Below are positions 16,943 to 26,099 of a stretch of 64,000 nt of DNA, piece by piece. Position 1 is the stretch's first letter, and every line of letters starts with the position of its first letter. A program made the translations under genes and the position numbers. The notes beneath the pieces are model-generated. The model had not been told where the DNA came from. It made no database searches and saw only the letters and a list, made by a program, of their open reading frames with translations. The stretch comes from an uncultured Pseudomonadales bacterium (lineage in GTDB: Bacteria; Pseudomonadota; Gammaproteobacteria; Pseudomonadales; Pseudohongiellaceae): the NCBI GenBank assembly GCA_943842505.1, contig CALTDI010000004.1, positions 62,001 through 126,000 on the forward strand, given 5' to 3'.

Positions 16943-18375
16943 TACAGTGCCCTCTCCAGCCAGGCCGCAAGTGGGTATATACCGGAAATTATTAACATCA
17001 GACCCAATATAACGCAGATCAGTAATTCGCCAGGTTGATGTTGTGTTGCTTTCTTGCCAGTGATGGAAACAGGACGCCTGGAGTCAGCGATAAAAATTTG
17101 TTGAAAGGCACGAAGCAGAAAGGCTGCTGCCAGTACATTACCAATAAGAATAACAATTGCGGTTTGCCAGCCGCTATTTTCAATAACCCCTTCCAGTAAG
17201 ATATGCGCAGCGTTATACCCTGGTGTTCCTGGCATGGCCATGGTGCTCAGGGCCGCAAGCAGAAATAACAGTGCTGCCGCCGTTTTCTTTTCAAATAAAT
17301 TCCCCAGGCGTGGGATGAAGGCAGTGCCACTTGCACGGTGGATGAAGGCGCTGCTGAGAATCAACCCGGTGGAAGCAATACCGAAAGCAATGCTAAGCAG
17401 AATACTCCCCTCCAGGCTATGTGCATTACCGGTAAACAAACCGATTACCAGCATGCCATTATGGCTGATTATTGCGAAAGCCAGCAGGCGGTTGATATTG
17501 ATTTGCATGAGTGCAAGCAAGGCGCCATAAAATATACAGAACAGGGCAATGGTAGTAATTAATCCTGTCCAGTGCTCTTCTCCAGCCGGCAGCAGCGGTG
17601 TAGCAAAACGGTATAGTCCGTAAATCCCGATTTTTACGCCAGCGATAAAGCAAAATACCGGAATGGTTTTGTTACTGTTTACCAATTCAGGAAGCCAGCC
17701 ATGAAAGGGAAATATCGGCAATCTTACTGATAAGCCAAAAAATAAAAGAATAAAACAGACGGTGGCTGTTTCAAGATTAGCAGTGGTACTCAGATATTGA
17801 TGGTCAAGTACTGCGCTGGACTCCCCGGTACTGCCCAGGACGATGATCAACATGGCTGCCAGTATCATGCCCAGCATTAAGGCCCAATAGCGAGTAATGA
17901 CAGATGGCAATTGTGGTTTGTTGCCCATGATTGCTCCTGACATCATCCGTATGGGAATGAGCTCAAGAAGCAGGAAGCACCAGAACTGCAAAAGATTTAA
18001 CGCGGTAAGTGCTCCAATTAGGATTGCCTGATAAAGCAAAATAGCGGCAAAAATAGAGCCCTTATTGTCCTCTATAGCATAGCGAGCATAGAGCAGAATA
18101 ATTGGCCCCAGTGTGCTTGTTAACAGCAGAAAGATCATGCTGACGCCGTCCAGCCCGGCATGCCACGCGATATTTCCGCTGCCAAGGGATTCTTCCAGAT
18201 GAATGCCAGAGGGCTCCGTATTGACAACAAGCAGGCTATAAAGACTCATTCCGAGAACCGCAATGCAGGCAGTCATGGCCATTGCAAATTCAGATCGGGC
18301 GCTACGTTGAACTGCAATGGCAGTGAACACCAGAATCAGGATGGTTAAGGAAATTATTGGGAAGGATGTGAGCAT
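16942..18375 (-). CDS. NuoN/NuoM-like proton-translocating subunit (dab operon, fourth gene), 477 aa
   Basis: Multi-helix Proton_antipo_M protein. The TM5 Glu survives (CFLLLELIPIRMM), but the TM7 lysine of the canonical (V/A)KxPxFPxHxWLP motif is Arg here (LSVRLPIFPFHGWLPE). The following helix keeps Lys (AGVKIGIYGLYRF). The Lys-to-Arg change at a proton-path residue suggests altered coupling or a mainly structural role. It lies 21 bases after DabB and overlaps the next gene by one base. With its neighbours it gives this operon four antiporter-like subunits, more than the usual single DabB. Confidence 0.85.
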   Translation of the reverse strand: MLTSFPIISLTILILVFTAIAVQRSARSEFAMAMTACIAVLGMSLYSLLVVNTEPSGIHLEESLGSGNIAWHAGLDGVSMIFLLLTSTLGPIILLYARYAIEDNKGSIFAAILLYQAILIGALTALNLLQFWCFLLLELIPIRMMSGAIMGNKPQLPSVITRYWALMLGMILAAMLIIVLGSTGESSAVLDHQYLSTTANLETATVCFILLFFGLSVRLPIFPFHGWLPELVNSNKTIPVFCFIAGVKIGIYGLYRFATPLLPAGEEHWTGLITTIALFCIFYGALLALMQININRLLAFAIISHNGMLVIGLFTGNAHSLEGSILLSIAFGIASTGLILSSAFIHRASGTAFIPRLGNLFEKKTAAALLFLLAALSTMAMPGTPGYNAAHILLEGVIENSGWQTAIVILIGNVLAAAFLLRAFQQIFIADSRRPVSITGKKATQHQPGELLICVILGLMLIISGIYPLAAWLERAL

Positions 18376-18396
18376 CAGGCTAATAAAGTCTCCGGC

Positions 18397-19959
18397 TTAC
18401 AGGGCAAACAACAATACGATGACAATAAACATAATCAGGTAACGTGTACGCAGCAGTAATTGTTCAATACTAATTGCAACAAAACCCATGCGGCGACCTG
18501 CTGAAGGTAACTTCTGTTCTATGCCTTGCAGTACAAAGTGATGTTCAAACCAACCACTACAAGCAGCTACCCACGCAGTCAGATGCCCGGCAAGACCGCT
18601 ACCACTGGAAAAATTATTTTCATCGGTATCAAGTCTGGCGCCAATTAATTGTTCTTCTCGCTGTGCCAGTCTGGCTCCAGAAAGGACGGCCGCCTTAGGC
18701 AGACCAATTAGCGGGTCAACGAAATTGTCATCAAGTTTGGCAAGATCACAGGACAGCTGACGACAAGGTTTGCTGATAAGCTGATGGCTGATTTCTTCCA
18801 GCCAGAAGTTATGCAGAGATGCCAAAGACAGCCAGCGCAACAGCGGATGTTTCAAGGTAACGGGAATAACCGGGTTGCCATGGACGTTATGCAGGATGGA
18901 AGGGGCCGTCAGATATAGATAGCAACGAACTATTGCATGAGCACAAAGATGAATGAAAGCCAGTTGCCACAGGCCTAACCCACATTCAACAAACATCAGA
19001 CCGAGTTGTCCTGCTGTGGAAAAGCCCAGTGAACTTTTAATATCTACCTGGGTTTGTACGCTAAGCAGACTGTATGCAAAGGTTAACAGACCAACAGCTA
19101 TAAGCAGCAAAGACATGGCAGGCGAATGGTCAAAAACCGGTGACAGCAATATAAGAAGAAACACGCCGGAGTGCACCATGACGGCACCATAAAAAACAGC
19201 ACTTGAAGGGGTAGGGCCTTCCATGGAGCGGTTCAGCCACCAGGTGAAAGGAAATTGCACAGATTTAACCATGGCAGCCATGGCAAAACTGAAGGCTATC
19301 AGGTTGACCTGAGTTGCGCTGAGCGTACCAATCTGATTATTAATTTCCGGCCATTCCAGCGTGTTAAGCCAGGTATGACACAAAATAGCGGCAAGAATGA
19401 AAAATGCATCACCGATTCGATTAACAATGAAAACCATGTAGGCGTTTTTTGAAGCATTCTCACGATGCCAGGCAAAGGCAATTAACAGGAATGAACTGAC
19501 CCCAGCTAACTCCCAGCCAATAAATGTCATGATCACATTCCCGGAAAGCAGGATCATATACATGGCAAATACAAACAGGCTCAATAGCATGAAAAAGCGG
19601 TGAAAACCTTTTTCACTATGCAGGTAATTTCTGGAAAAACGAAAGATGACGATAAACAGCAGAGAAAACAGGCAGCTGAGAATCAGCCCTGGACCTGCAG
19701 TTTGAAAGCTCAATGACACTATAAAAGTCCCGCTATTGAGCCAGGTCCCTACAGTGTAGCTCCCGGTCAATGCATTGTTGTTGTCTAGCCATAGCAAGCT
19801 AAAACATAGCGCAGTGCTGATGTAGACAGACCAACAGGCAATGCGTGAGGTCAGTGCTTCTGATTGGCTGCTATCCAGAAAACGGCTGAATTGACCCAGA
19901 CCTATTGCTACTGTGGCCAGCAAAGGCACTAAGGGTATGATAGAGACGAGGAAATCCAT
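18397..19959 (-). CDS. dabB: DabB: NuoL-like membrane subunit of the DAB inorganic-carbon pump, 520 aa
   Basis: DabB is the cation-translocating membrane partner of DabA in energy-coupled CO2 or bicarbonate uptake. The NuoL-type core is seen in FIGWELAGVSSFLLIAFAW (TM5 Glu), the following RENASKNAYMVFIVNRIGDAFF, MVKSVQFPFTWWLNRSMEGP (TM7 Lys) and TPSSAVFYGAVMVHSGVFLL. The MEGPTPSSA signature is characteristic of NuoL/DabB. A cytoplasmic C-terminal extension precedes a final anchoring helix (YLIMFIVIVLLFAL). Its start lies 4 bases after the dabA stop, the classical dabA-dabB adjacency in reversed gene order. Confidence 0.92.
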   Translation of the reverse strand: MDFLVSIIPLVPLLATVAIGLGQFSRFLDSSQSEALTSRIACWSVYISTALCFSLLWLDNNNALTGSYTVGTWLNSGTFIVSLSFQTAGPGLILSCLFSLLFIVIFRFSRNYLHSEKGFHRFFMLLSLFVFAMYMILLSGNVIMTFIGWELAGVSSFLLIAFAWHRENASKNAYMVFIVNRIGDAFFILAAILCHTWLNTLEWPEINNQIGTLSATQVNLIAFSFAMAAMVKSVQFPFTWWLNRSMEGPTPSSAVFYGAVMVHSGVFLLILLSPVFDHSPAMSLLLIAVGLLTFAYSLLSVQTQVDIKSSLGFSTAGQLGLMFVECGLGLWQLAFIHLCAHAIVRCYLYLTAPSILHNVHGNPVIPVTLKHPLLRWLSLASLHNFWLEEISHQLISKPCRQLSCDLAKLDDNFVDPLIGLPKAAVLSGARLAQREEQLIGARLDTDENNFSSGSGLAGHLTAWVAACSGWFEHHFVLQGIEQKLPSAGRRMGFVAISIEQLLLRTRYLIMFIVIVLLFAL

Positions 19960-19963
19960 GTTA

Positions 19964-22900
19964 CTACGCTCCCTCAGGCTGCGTGATCAGGATTGGCGAA
20001 ATAGGATCATGTATCCCTTTATAGCAGTCGGTAGATTTCGCGCATTCCGGTAAAGGCAAATCGTCTTCCTGCCACAGAACAAAGCCCTGGTCAGGTTCGA
20101 ACATATGGATTGCATCACTGTCCGGGTCCTTGGTCGCCAGTAATAACCAGCCGCCACCAACAAGTTCCTGTAATGCCGGTTGGTCGCCATAAATACGCTC
20201 CAGCACAGTGGTTTTGTGTTCCACCACAACCAGCAAGCGCATGGGTTCATGAATTTCAATCATCTGTTCAGGTAACCCGGTTCTCAGGTCGCTGCCAGTG
20301 CCTTCCAGAACGCCGAACAGACCGGCAACATTATGAGGAATCTTGGTGCCACAGCCGAACTTGTTATTGTCAATGGTGGAAAAATAATATTCCAGATTGA
20401 TCCCGGCACCTACTGGGCCGGCAGTAAGCAAAATATTTTCCAGGATATTGCCTTCCGGATCCTGGGTTGGATCGTAAGAAATAAGGAATGAACGCCGGTC
20501 GAGAAATAAGCCCTGGGAAATATTGCGACGGCCAATGATGGCAGAGGCATTAGTAGCATGACCATATTCTGGTCGAACCTGGCTCAGGTCTCTGGCACGC
20601 AGAATAACGTGTTGGAATGCCTTTGCTGGTGTTGCCGGGTCGTTGGCGGAAGAAAAGCGTCGGCAGCGTTCATGAGCTGAATATGCCTGTGCCTGTTCAA
20701 TATTTTCACTGAAGGCCTGGAAATTATCATGCAGGTCTGCAGGGATCAGGTCCGTGTCATACCAGATGATGGAATCATTACAGGTGTCATGCTGCATGCC
20801 AAGAAACCAGCAGTCATTCGGAATGTGAATGCCACCAGCAGCAAGAATGGTTCTGACTTCTGCCCGGTTTGCCATTCCGGCATAAGCCCTGGCATTGGGG
20901 CCGCCCTGACGTCCACCGCAAGCGCCACAGTCATGGGCAGCTTCATGAGGATTATTCTGGCTGGTAGAACCATGGCCTGAGAATGCGACGAGGGGAGCAA
21001 AATTAGCCGTCAGGCCCAAAGTTCGCAACAGGGCACCAACCTTGTCTGCCTGTTCCTGATCAGTAAAACCAAGTCGTGGATTTTCTGTGCTGGCTTCAGT
21101 ATCCGGAGAATCTGTAGTGATGGTTAGTTCTGTGGTAACAGGTGTCACTATATAACGCCTGACACTGTCGACAATGCCTTTATATTGCGCTGGAAACAGG
21201 CTGTGCATGAGTTGTCCGACAAGTGAAAAAGGCGCAAGCAGAAAGGTGCCAAACCAGTTATATAACGGGTTCAGACGAAAGCTCTGGTGCAACTTGTAAG
21301 TGAAACTTTTGAGAAAGACCGCGCCCTTACGATGGGATTTCAGCAACTGGTCTTGTGCAGCCCTGGCTTTTTCATCCACCCGGTGAGCGGGTGTGACGAC
21401 AATAGGACATAACGATGTTAAATGGGTGTCGTCAAGACCTTTGAATTTCATAGGTATGCCAAAAAAGCCTGCGGCACCAAGTGTTTCTATGCGTGGATTG
21501 AGCTCTTCCAGATGACGTCTGAAACTTTCTTCCCGTTCATCCATACACATCACAATCTGGGCTTGGGGTCGGTTGTCTCTTTTTACCCAGATTCCACGGC
21601 GGTAATTCCCTGCAATGCCCTTGAACAGATCATTGCGGTAATGAATTTCATAGGCAAGCAACCAGACCCTGTTTCGGATTTCAGAACTGAATTCATCGAG
21701 GGTCTGTAACATGGCTGTCAGTACTTCCTTGTCCAATAGTGGAAGGGCATTTTTACCCAGGCCAAGGTGCTGACACAGACGAAAAAGTTTCCAGCCTTGA
21801 TCGTGAGCACAGCAGACGGTCTCACCGCTATGGTATTGCTGCCAGGAGTGAAGACTGCTTGCCAATTCCAGCCAATGTGATTCTTCAGCATTTTGTTGCT
21901 GGTTCAATTTGTCTGTTTGCTGGCTCAGGGTTTCAGGCATGTTTCCGCGCTGCCAGGCAGAGCGCACCCAGCATTCCAGAGAATGCCTTGTCAGGTAGTG
22001 AGAGAGTGCAGAATAATTACCATCGCATTGCCAGAGCTGTCTGCATAGCTGATCCAGATAAAGTTTGTCGAGTGTGAGCCTGATCGCCAGCCAGTCAGAC
22101 AAGTGAGGTTGCATGGCATTCAGACAATGATAGTCAGGATTTTGTTGTCGCCAGTTGATTAATCCAGTCCATCCAGGCATTTCAAGGCATAAACGCTGCA
22201 AGTAGCCGGCCCATTTTGCTTGTGGCAACTGCAGCTTTTCGAGTTGTTGAATGATTGTGTATTCCGCCGAATCCGGCAACTGCGCAATGATGTCTTGCCA
22301 GGCAATAGCCTCAAGAGCCAGACCGCAGTCCTGGTGAAGACTGCCGCGCCAGGCCTGATAAAGGCTGTGATAGTGATTATCACCGGCATGCCAGGGCGCT
22401 GTTCCTTCATCAAGCATGCTTGCTGACAGGCGCATCATGACTGGAAACACAGAGTTTCTGATGTCCTGACCAGAAAGTGAAAACACAAGGCCTCCCAGAC
22501 TCAGGGAGTTGCCCACTTCTGCAAGTAAGTTACTGGTGTCGGAATTGGCAATATCAGTTATTGTTTGCGAGTCTGTCAGCGGCAATGGTGAAAGTGAATC
22601 CGGATCCTCGTCAAGCCTTGCAATCGCCAGCGTGGACTGAATATGCTGCCATAATGCCGGTAAGGTAGTGCGGGCATTTTCATTGCCTTCACTTAATCTG
22701 GCTTTGGCATCGGCAGGGATGTCAGTCTGCCATTCAGTCAGGGCTTTTTCCCGAGTGAGTTGCCAGCGCAATTGAGCTGTCGAGATTGCGCAGACAGGCG
22801 CACGCAAGGCAGCGAGATAAATATCGCTATTTCCAATCTTCATTTCCGATTTATCAGAACTGAGCAGTACCTCGCCAGGCCGCAATGATGCATTACTGTC

Positions 22901-23167
22901 GATTGCCTGGTTTAAATCCTTTTCTGAAATTCGCCCCTTGTCGAAGCATTCACGAAACCGGGTTTCTGTCATATATCCCCGGGTTCCAGTCAATTTTTCG
23001 TAATCTTCCAGAGCCTGGCTAAAGGGTAGGTGCTGGAAACCATGGATGGTGTTGTGATGAATAAAATCCAGGATCGGTCCTTGCCCCGGCAGGATATGAT
23101 TAAGATGATCAATAGCCTGACGTACTGTTTCCAGACGGGAGTTTTTTGTGGAATCAGTGTTTGACAT
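19964..23167 (-). CDS. dabA: DabA: DUF2309 zinc subunit of the DAB inorganic-carbon pump, 1067 aa
   Basis: DabA is a cytoplasmic, peripheral-membrane protein with a beta-carbonic-anhydrase-like zinc site; with DabB it is thought to hydrate CO2 vectorially, driven by the ion gradient. The site is intact: Cys541 and Asp543 in IVMCMDEREESFRRH, His732 in AFSGHGSTSQNNP and Cys747 in AHDCGACGGRQGG. The His-to-Cys spacing of 15 equals that of the characterised Halothiobacillus protein (H524/C539). The conserved N-terminal HHNTIHGFQHLPF motif is at 37-49. It is somewhat longer than many homologs because of glutamine-rich helical inserts (about 400-450). It starts 9 bases after the preceding NuoM-like gene. 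Confidence 0.95.
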   Translation of the reverse strand: MSNTDSTKNSRLETVRQAIDHLNHILPGQGPILDFIHHNTIHGFQHLPFSQALEDYEKLTGTRGYMTETRFRECFDKGRISEKDLNQAIDSNASLRPGEVLLSSDKSEMKIGNSDIYLAALRAPVCAISTAQLRWQLTREKALTEWQTDIPADAKARLSEGNENARTTLPALWQHIQSTLAIARLDEDPDSLSPLPLTDSQTITDIANSDTSNLLAEVGNSLSLGGLVFSLSGQDIRNSVFPVMMRLSASMLDEGTAPWHAGDNHYHSLYQAWRGSLHQDCGLALEAIAWQDIIAQLPDSAEYTIIQQLEKLQLPQAKWAGYLQRLCLEMPGWTGLINWRQQNPDYHCLNAMQPHLSDWLAIRLTLDKLYLDQLCRQLWQCDGNYSALSHYLTRHSLECWVRSAWQRGNMPETLSQQTDKLNQQQNAEESHWLELASSLHSWQQYHSGETVCCAHDQGWKLFRLCQHLGLGKNALPLLDKEVLTAMLQTLDEFSSEIRNRVWLLAYEIHYRNDLFKGIAGNYRRGIWVKRDNRPQAQIVMCMDEREESFRRHLEELNPRIETLGAAGFFGIPMKFKGLDDTHLTSLCPIVVTPAHRVDEKARAAQDQLLKSHRKGAVFLKSFTYKLHQSFRLNPLYNWFGTFLLAPFSLVGQLMHSLFPAQYKGIVDSVRRYIVTPVTTELTITTDSPDTEASTENPRLGFTDQEQADKVGALLRTLGLTANFAPLVAFSGHGSTSQNNPHEAAHDCGACGGRQGGPNARAYAGMANRAEVRTILAAGGIHIPNDCWFLGMQHDTCNDSIIWYDTDLIPADLHDNFQAFSENIEQAQAYSAHERCRRFSSANDPATPAKAFQHVILRARDLSQVRPEYGHATNASAIIGRRNISQGLFLDRRSFLISYDPTQDPEGNILENILLTAGPVGAGINLEYYFSTIDNNKFGCGTKIPHNVAGLFGVLEGTGSDLRTGLPEQMIEIHEPMRLLVVVEHKTTVLERIYGDQPALQELVGGGWLLLATKDPDSDAIHMFEPDQGFVLWQEDDLPLPECAKSTDCYKGIHDPISPILITQPEGA

Positions 23168-23176
23168 AGCGTTTTC

Positions 23177-24640
23177 TCAGAATACTCCGGCAAAAGACTG
23201 GTCTATGTGCGTGATTGCGCTGGCTGATAAATGAATAAGCGGCGCAGGCGTGATACCGAGTGCGACAATGAGTAGCACCAGAATCCCGGCTGCCAACATT
23301 TCCGACAGCTTTAAGTCCTCGATCTGTTTCATGTCACTTTTAACTGGACCGGTAAACAGCATGGCAATGGTGCGCAAAGCATAAGAGGCTGTAATGAGGA
23401 TGCTGATACTGAAGAAAACCATCAGCCAATTCCACTGTTGAAAACCGCCAATTATAGTGTGCAGTTCAGCGATGAAACCCACCGTGCCCGGTAATCCCAT
23501 TGCCGCCAACAAACTCAAAGTCATGAACAGGGTAAAGCGGGGCATCACCTGGACCAGAGAGCTGTAATGCTTGATATCACGGGTATGAGTACGCTCATAG
23601 AGCAGTCCTACGAGGAGAAACAGGGCGCCGGCAATAAGTCCGTGGGCAGTCATCTGAACCACGGCGCCGGTAAATCCATTTTCATTCAGGGCGGCGATGC
23701 CCAGTAATACAATACCCATATGGCTTACTGACGCGTATGCAATCATGGCTTTCAAATCGGTCTGACGCCATGCCAGCAAGGCTCCATAGATCATCCCAAT
23801 AAGTGCTAATGTCAACAGCAAAGGCTGGATGAATACTGCAGCTTCGGGCAGTGTAGCAATGATCCTGATTAGTCCATAAGCTCCCATTTTCAGCAGGATT
23901 CCTGAAAGCAGGATGCTGACGGGACTGGGGGCTTCCACATGGGCGAGGGGAAGCCAGCCATGCAATGGGAATATCGGCATTTTGACACCAAGGCCCAGTA
24001 GAAATCCGGCAAGGATCCAAAGCTGCTGGCGTACGGGAATGTCTTCACTGGAAATTCGCATGCTAGCCATTAGCGTATTACTGTCGGCTGGAATAAATTG
24101 CTCAATGGCAAAAATGCTGAGAAGCATGAAAATCGAACCACCCATCGTGTAGAGGACGAAATTCAGACTGGCCGCATGACGCCTTTGTCCCCCCCAGCGA
24201 TCAATCAGAAAATAAAGAGGCACCAGGGTTACTTCCCAGAAAATGAAAAACAGGCTCCATTGCTGAGCTAGAAAAACTCCCAACATGCCAAATTCCAATA
24301 TTAAGACACTGATATGGTAAGACTTGATGCCATGGGTGATTGAGCCAGATGCCAGAAGTGCCACCAGAGTCAGCAGGGAGGCGAGTACCACCATAGGTAA
24401 GGAAATGCCGTCTATGCCCAGTGTGTAAGCAGTTCCGAGGAAGAGAAAGTCTGTTTCAAGCAATTGTGGCGCGGCATTGCTGGCATCAAATCGTGCAATC
24501 AACAAGCATGAAAGCAACAATGTTGCAGCAGAAACCAGGAGGGCTATCGTACGGATAGCTCTGGTGTTTCCGGGTTGTATGAAAGCCAGAATGATGACTC
24601 CAAGAACAGGAGCCCATAATAGCTGACTGATAATTCCCAT
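23177..24640 (-). CDS. NuoM-like proton-translocating subunit (dab operon, first gene), 487 aa
   Basis: Complex I NuoM-type fold with TM5 Glu in FFIFWEVTLVPLYFLIDRWG, TM7 Lys in GLGVKMPIFPLHGWLPLAH and TM8 Lys in GILLKMGAYGLIRI. The HVEAPSPVSILLSG stretch is diagnostic of NuoM rather than NuoL. It is the promoter-proximal gene of the dab operon. Upstream, a perfect palindrome (24713-24731) sits about 73 bases before the start codon. No nuoA-K neighbours exist, so it is not from a complex I operon. Its role is inferred: an additional ion-conducting module of the DAB complex, or part of a separate antiporter co-regulated with it. Confidence 0.9.
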   Translation of the reverse strand: MGIISQLLWAPVLGVIILAFIQPGNTRAIRTIALLVSAATLLLSCLLIARFDASNAAPQLLETDFLFLGTAYTLGIDGISLPMVVLASLLTLVALLASGSITHGIKSYHISVLILEFGMLGVFLAQQWSLFFIFWEVTLVPLYFLIDRWGGQRRHAASLNFVLYTMGGSIFMLLSIFAIEQFIPADSNTLMASMRISSEDIPVRQQLWILAGFLLGLGVKMPIFPLHGWLPLAHVEAPSPVSILLSGILLKMGAYGLIRIIATLPEAAVFIQPLLLTLALIGMIYGALLAWRQTDLKAMIAYASVSHMGIVLLGIAALNENGFTGAVVQMTAHGLIAGALFLLVGLLYERTHTRDIKHYSSLVQVMPRFTLFMTLSLLAAMGLPGTVGFIAELHTIIGGFQQWNWLMVFFSISILITASYALRTIAMLFTGPVKSDMKQIEDLKLSEMLAAGILVLLIVALGITPAPLIHLSASAITHIDQSFAGVF

Positions 24641-24712
24641 AGATTACTTCTTGATTATAATTTTTAGCGGGACATTCTAATATGCAAGGAAAAAACATAA
24701 TAGCCAGACTAA

Positions 24713-24731
24713 CGATAGGATTTTCCTATCG
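24713..24731. promoter_or_regulatory. LysR-type operator candidate upstream of the dab operon
   Basis: CGATAGGA-TTT-TCCTATCG is a perfect 8-bp inverted repeat containing the T-N11-A form (T24716, A24728) typical of LysR regulators. Seventeen bases of it match 28642-28658 at 14 positions. Its place in the divergent region between the dab operon and the porin gene fits a shared activator site. Confidence 0.65.
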
Positions 24732-24943
24732 CTCAATGGTAAAACAAACTGAAAATGCCTGACTTTCTGTCGGCGGCACGATTCACTAAGCACTATCTGA
24801 GTGCTGCCCATCCTGTTGCGCCCCACAGGAGAGCATTTACCCCTCCGGTCTTCGCCAAATTCTTGATGTTGATCCGTGTTATTTCATATTTTTCCTTTAA
24901 AAACAGGGTTTGTAATTGTTGGCAAGCACATTGATAAGACAAT

Positions 24944-24966
24944 GATAGGAAAGACAAAAACTTTCC
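24944..24966. promoter_or_regulatory. operator-like repeat upstream of the porin gene
   Basis: GATAGGAAAG, with the same GATAGGA core as the dab and lysR promoter sites, forms an inverted repeat GGAAAG-N7-CTTTCC. The spacing differs from the other two sites, so it may be a weaker half-site for the same regulator. Confidence 0.4.
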
Positions 24967-25016
24967 TTTAATAAACGAAGTTGCAATGTCTTGAGATACA
25001 AGACTCACTAGGAGAA

Positions 25017-25775
25017 ATGAAAAAATCGCTGATCACCACTTTCAAAAGGCCACTGGCATTGACAGCACTTACCATGGCAGTAGCTACTGTTTCGGCTCCT
25101 TCCTATGCTGAACTGTCAGGTAACGTAAGTGTAACTAACAACTATATATGGCGTGGTCTGACTCAGAGCATCAATGAGTCTGCTGTACAAGGTGGCCTTG
25201 ATTACGCGAGCGAGTCTGGATTTTACGCAGGTACCTGGGTTTCTAATGTAGCTTATGATTCAGATGATGCTTATTCTTGTGAGCATGACATGTATTTTGG
25301 CTTTGCAGACGAAACAGAAGGCTTCAGTTACGATGTTGGCTATCTGTATTATAACTATGACTCTAATGTTGGTTATGACTTTGGTGAAGTTTATGGTTCA
25401 GTTGGTTTAGGTAATCTTGGCCTTACTCTTTATCTTCTGACTAATGCAGAGCCAGATGAAGGCCTTGGTGAAGATTTTGGTTTTGCTGAAGCGTCTTATT
25501 TCTCCGTTGATTATGCTATCCCCCTCTCAAGTGGTGCGAAAGTGGGCTTGCATGCAGGAGACTTCGCTTACTCATTTAATGGTGTGACTGAAGATTACTT
25601 CGATGACAACATCAGCATTGCTAAAGATGGATTCTCAGCGATGATTTCCATGACTGATCTGGATTCGGATGGTGACGGTGATGGTGATGGTTTTGAAGAT
25701 TAAGCAAATATGCCTGCTCGTGATAATGGCGAAGTTAAATTCGTTGTTTATTACGGTGTAGACTTCGAGTTGTAA
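25017..25775 (+). CDS. TorF-family putative outer-membrane porin, interrupted by an in-frame TAA near the C-terminus
   Basis: Start ATG 25017 with AGGAGA upstream. The signal peptide ends SAPSYA (about residue 33). The mature part is a small beta-barrel of alternating strands starting ELSGNVSVTNNYIWRGLTQS, the hallmark of the Gcw_chp/TorF (TIGR02001) family. The frame reaches TAA at 25701-25703 right after an acidic run DSDGDGDGDGFED, giving 228 residues. Beyond it the same frame continues ANMPARDNGEVKFVVYYGVDFEL to TAA at 25773-25775, which looks like the native last strand. The gene is thus broken by a nonsense codon, read through, or mis-sequenced. Placed with dab and bicarbonate transporter genes, it probably lets inorganic carbon into the periplasm. 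Confidence 0.8.
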
Positions 25776-25841
25776 GAACTTTGGTATAGAAAGAACTTTT
25801 TAAGTTGTAAGTACTTTTTATGCAGTAAGTACTCTTTAAAA
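25774..25841. repeat. four imperfect tandem repeats of about 18 bp
   Basis: Successive units AAGAACTTTGGTATAGA, AAGAACTTTTTAAGTTGT, AAGTACTTTTTATGCAGT and AAGTACTCTTTAAAAAGA lie between the porin gene and its terminator. Degenerate and AT-rich; function unknown. Confidence 0.55.
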
Positions 25842-25847
25842 AGAACA

Positions 25848-25881
25848 GAAAAACCGGTGCTGGAAACAGTACCGGTTTTTT
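25848..25881 (+). terminator. Rho-independent terminator after the porin gene
   Basis: AAACCGGTGCTG-GAAA-CAGTACCGGTTT followed by TTT: strong stem with a GAAA tetraloop and one internal mismatch. Its survival next to the nonsense codon indicates the transcript unit ended after 25775. Confidence 0.88.
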
Positions 25882-26094
25882 CGTCTCTGGAAAAAATTAA
25901 AAGTTTAATTTGATAGCCAGGGCGATTGATTGTTTATCACTATTGAATGATTTCCAGATGAGGTGTTGCTGCACAGGGAAAGTATCAGCCCTGAAGAAGT
26001 TGCAGAGGCTTTAAACTGTCCGGGGGTCATACGAGTGCTCTGGATTTATCTACTTCAGGATGACTGGTATGGCGAGAGATGAAGGGGCGTAAAT
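25882..26094. other. stretch with only a small doubtful open frame
   Basis: A plus-strand frame around 25957-26083 reads PDEVLLHRESISPEEVAEAL, then NCPGVIRVLWIYLLQDDWYGER. It looks slightly protein-like but has no good start or ribosome site. It may be a gene remnant. Confidence 0.25.
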
Positions 26095-26099
26095 AAAAA

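Noticed and set aside
15458-24640. Respiratory complex I (nuo) operon
   Set aside because: Only NuoL/M/N-like subunits are present; there are no NuoA-K hydrophilic or quinone-module genes, and DabA sits in the middle.
15458-24640. Mrp-type Na+/H+ antiporter operon
   Set aside because: No MrpB, E, F or G small subunits, and the DUF2309 protein with its zinc site defines a DAB system.
24793-25008. Minus-strand 71-codon frame between dab and porin genes
   Set aside because: Occupies the regulatory region, has no good start and low-complexity composition.
25957-26083. Small plus-strand frame (HRESISPEEVAEALNC...)
   Set aside because: Possible remnant of a small DNA-binding protein, but no start codon or ribosome site supports expression.
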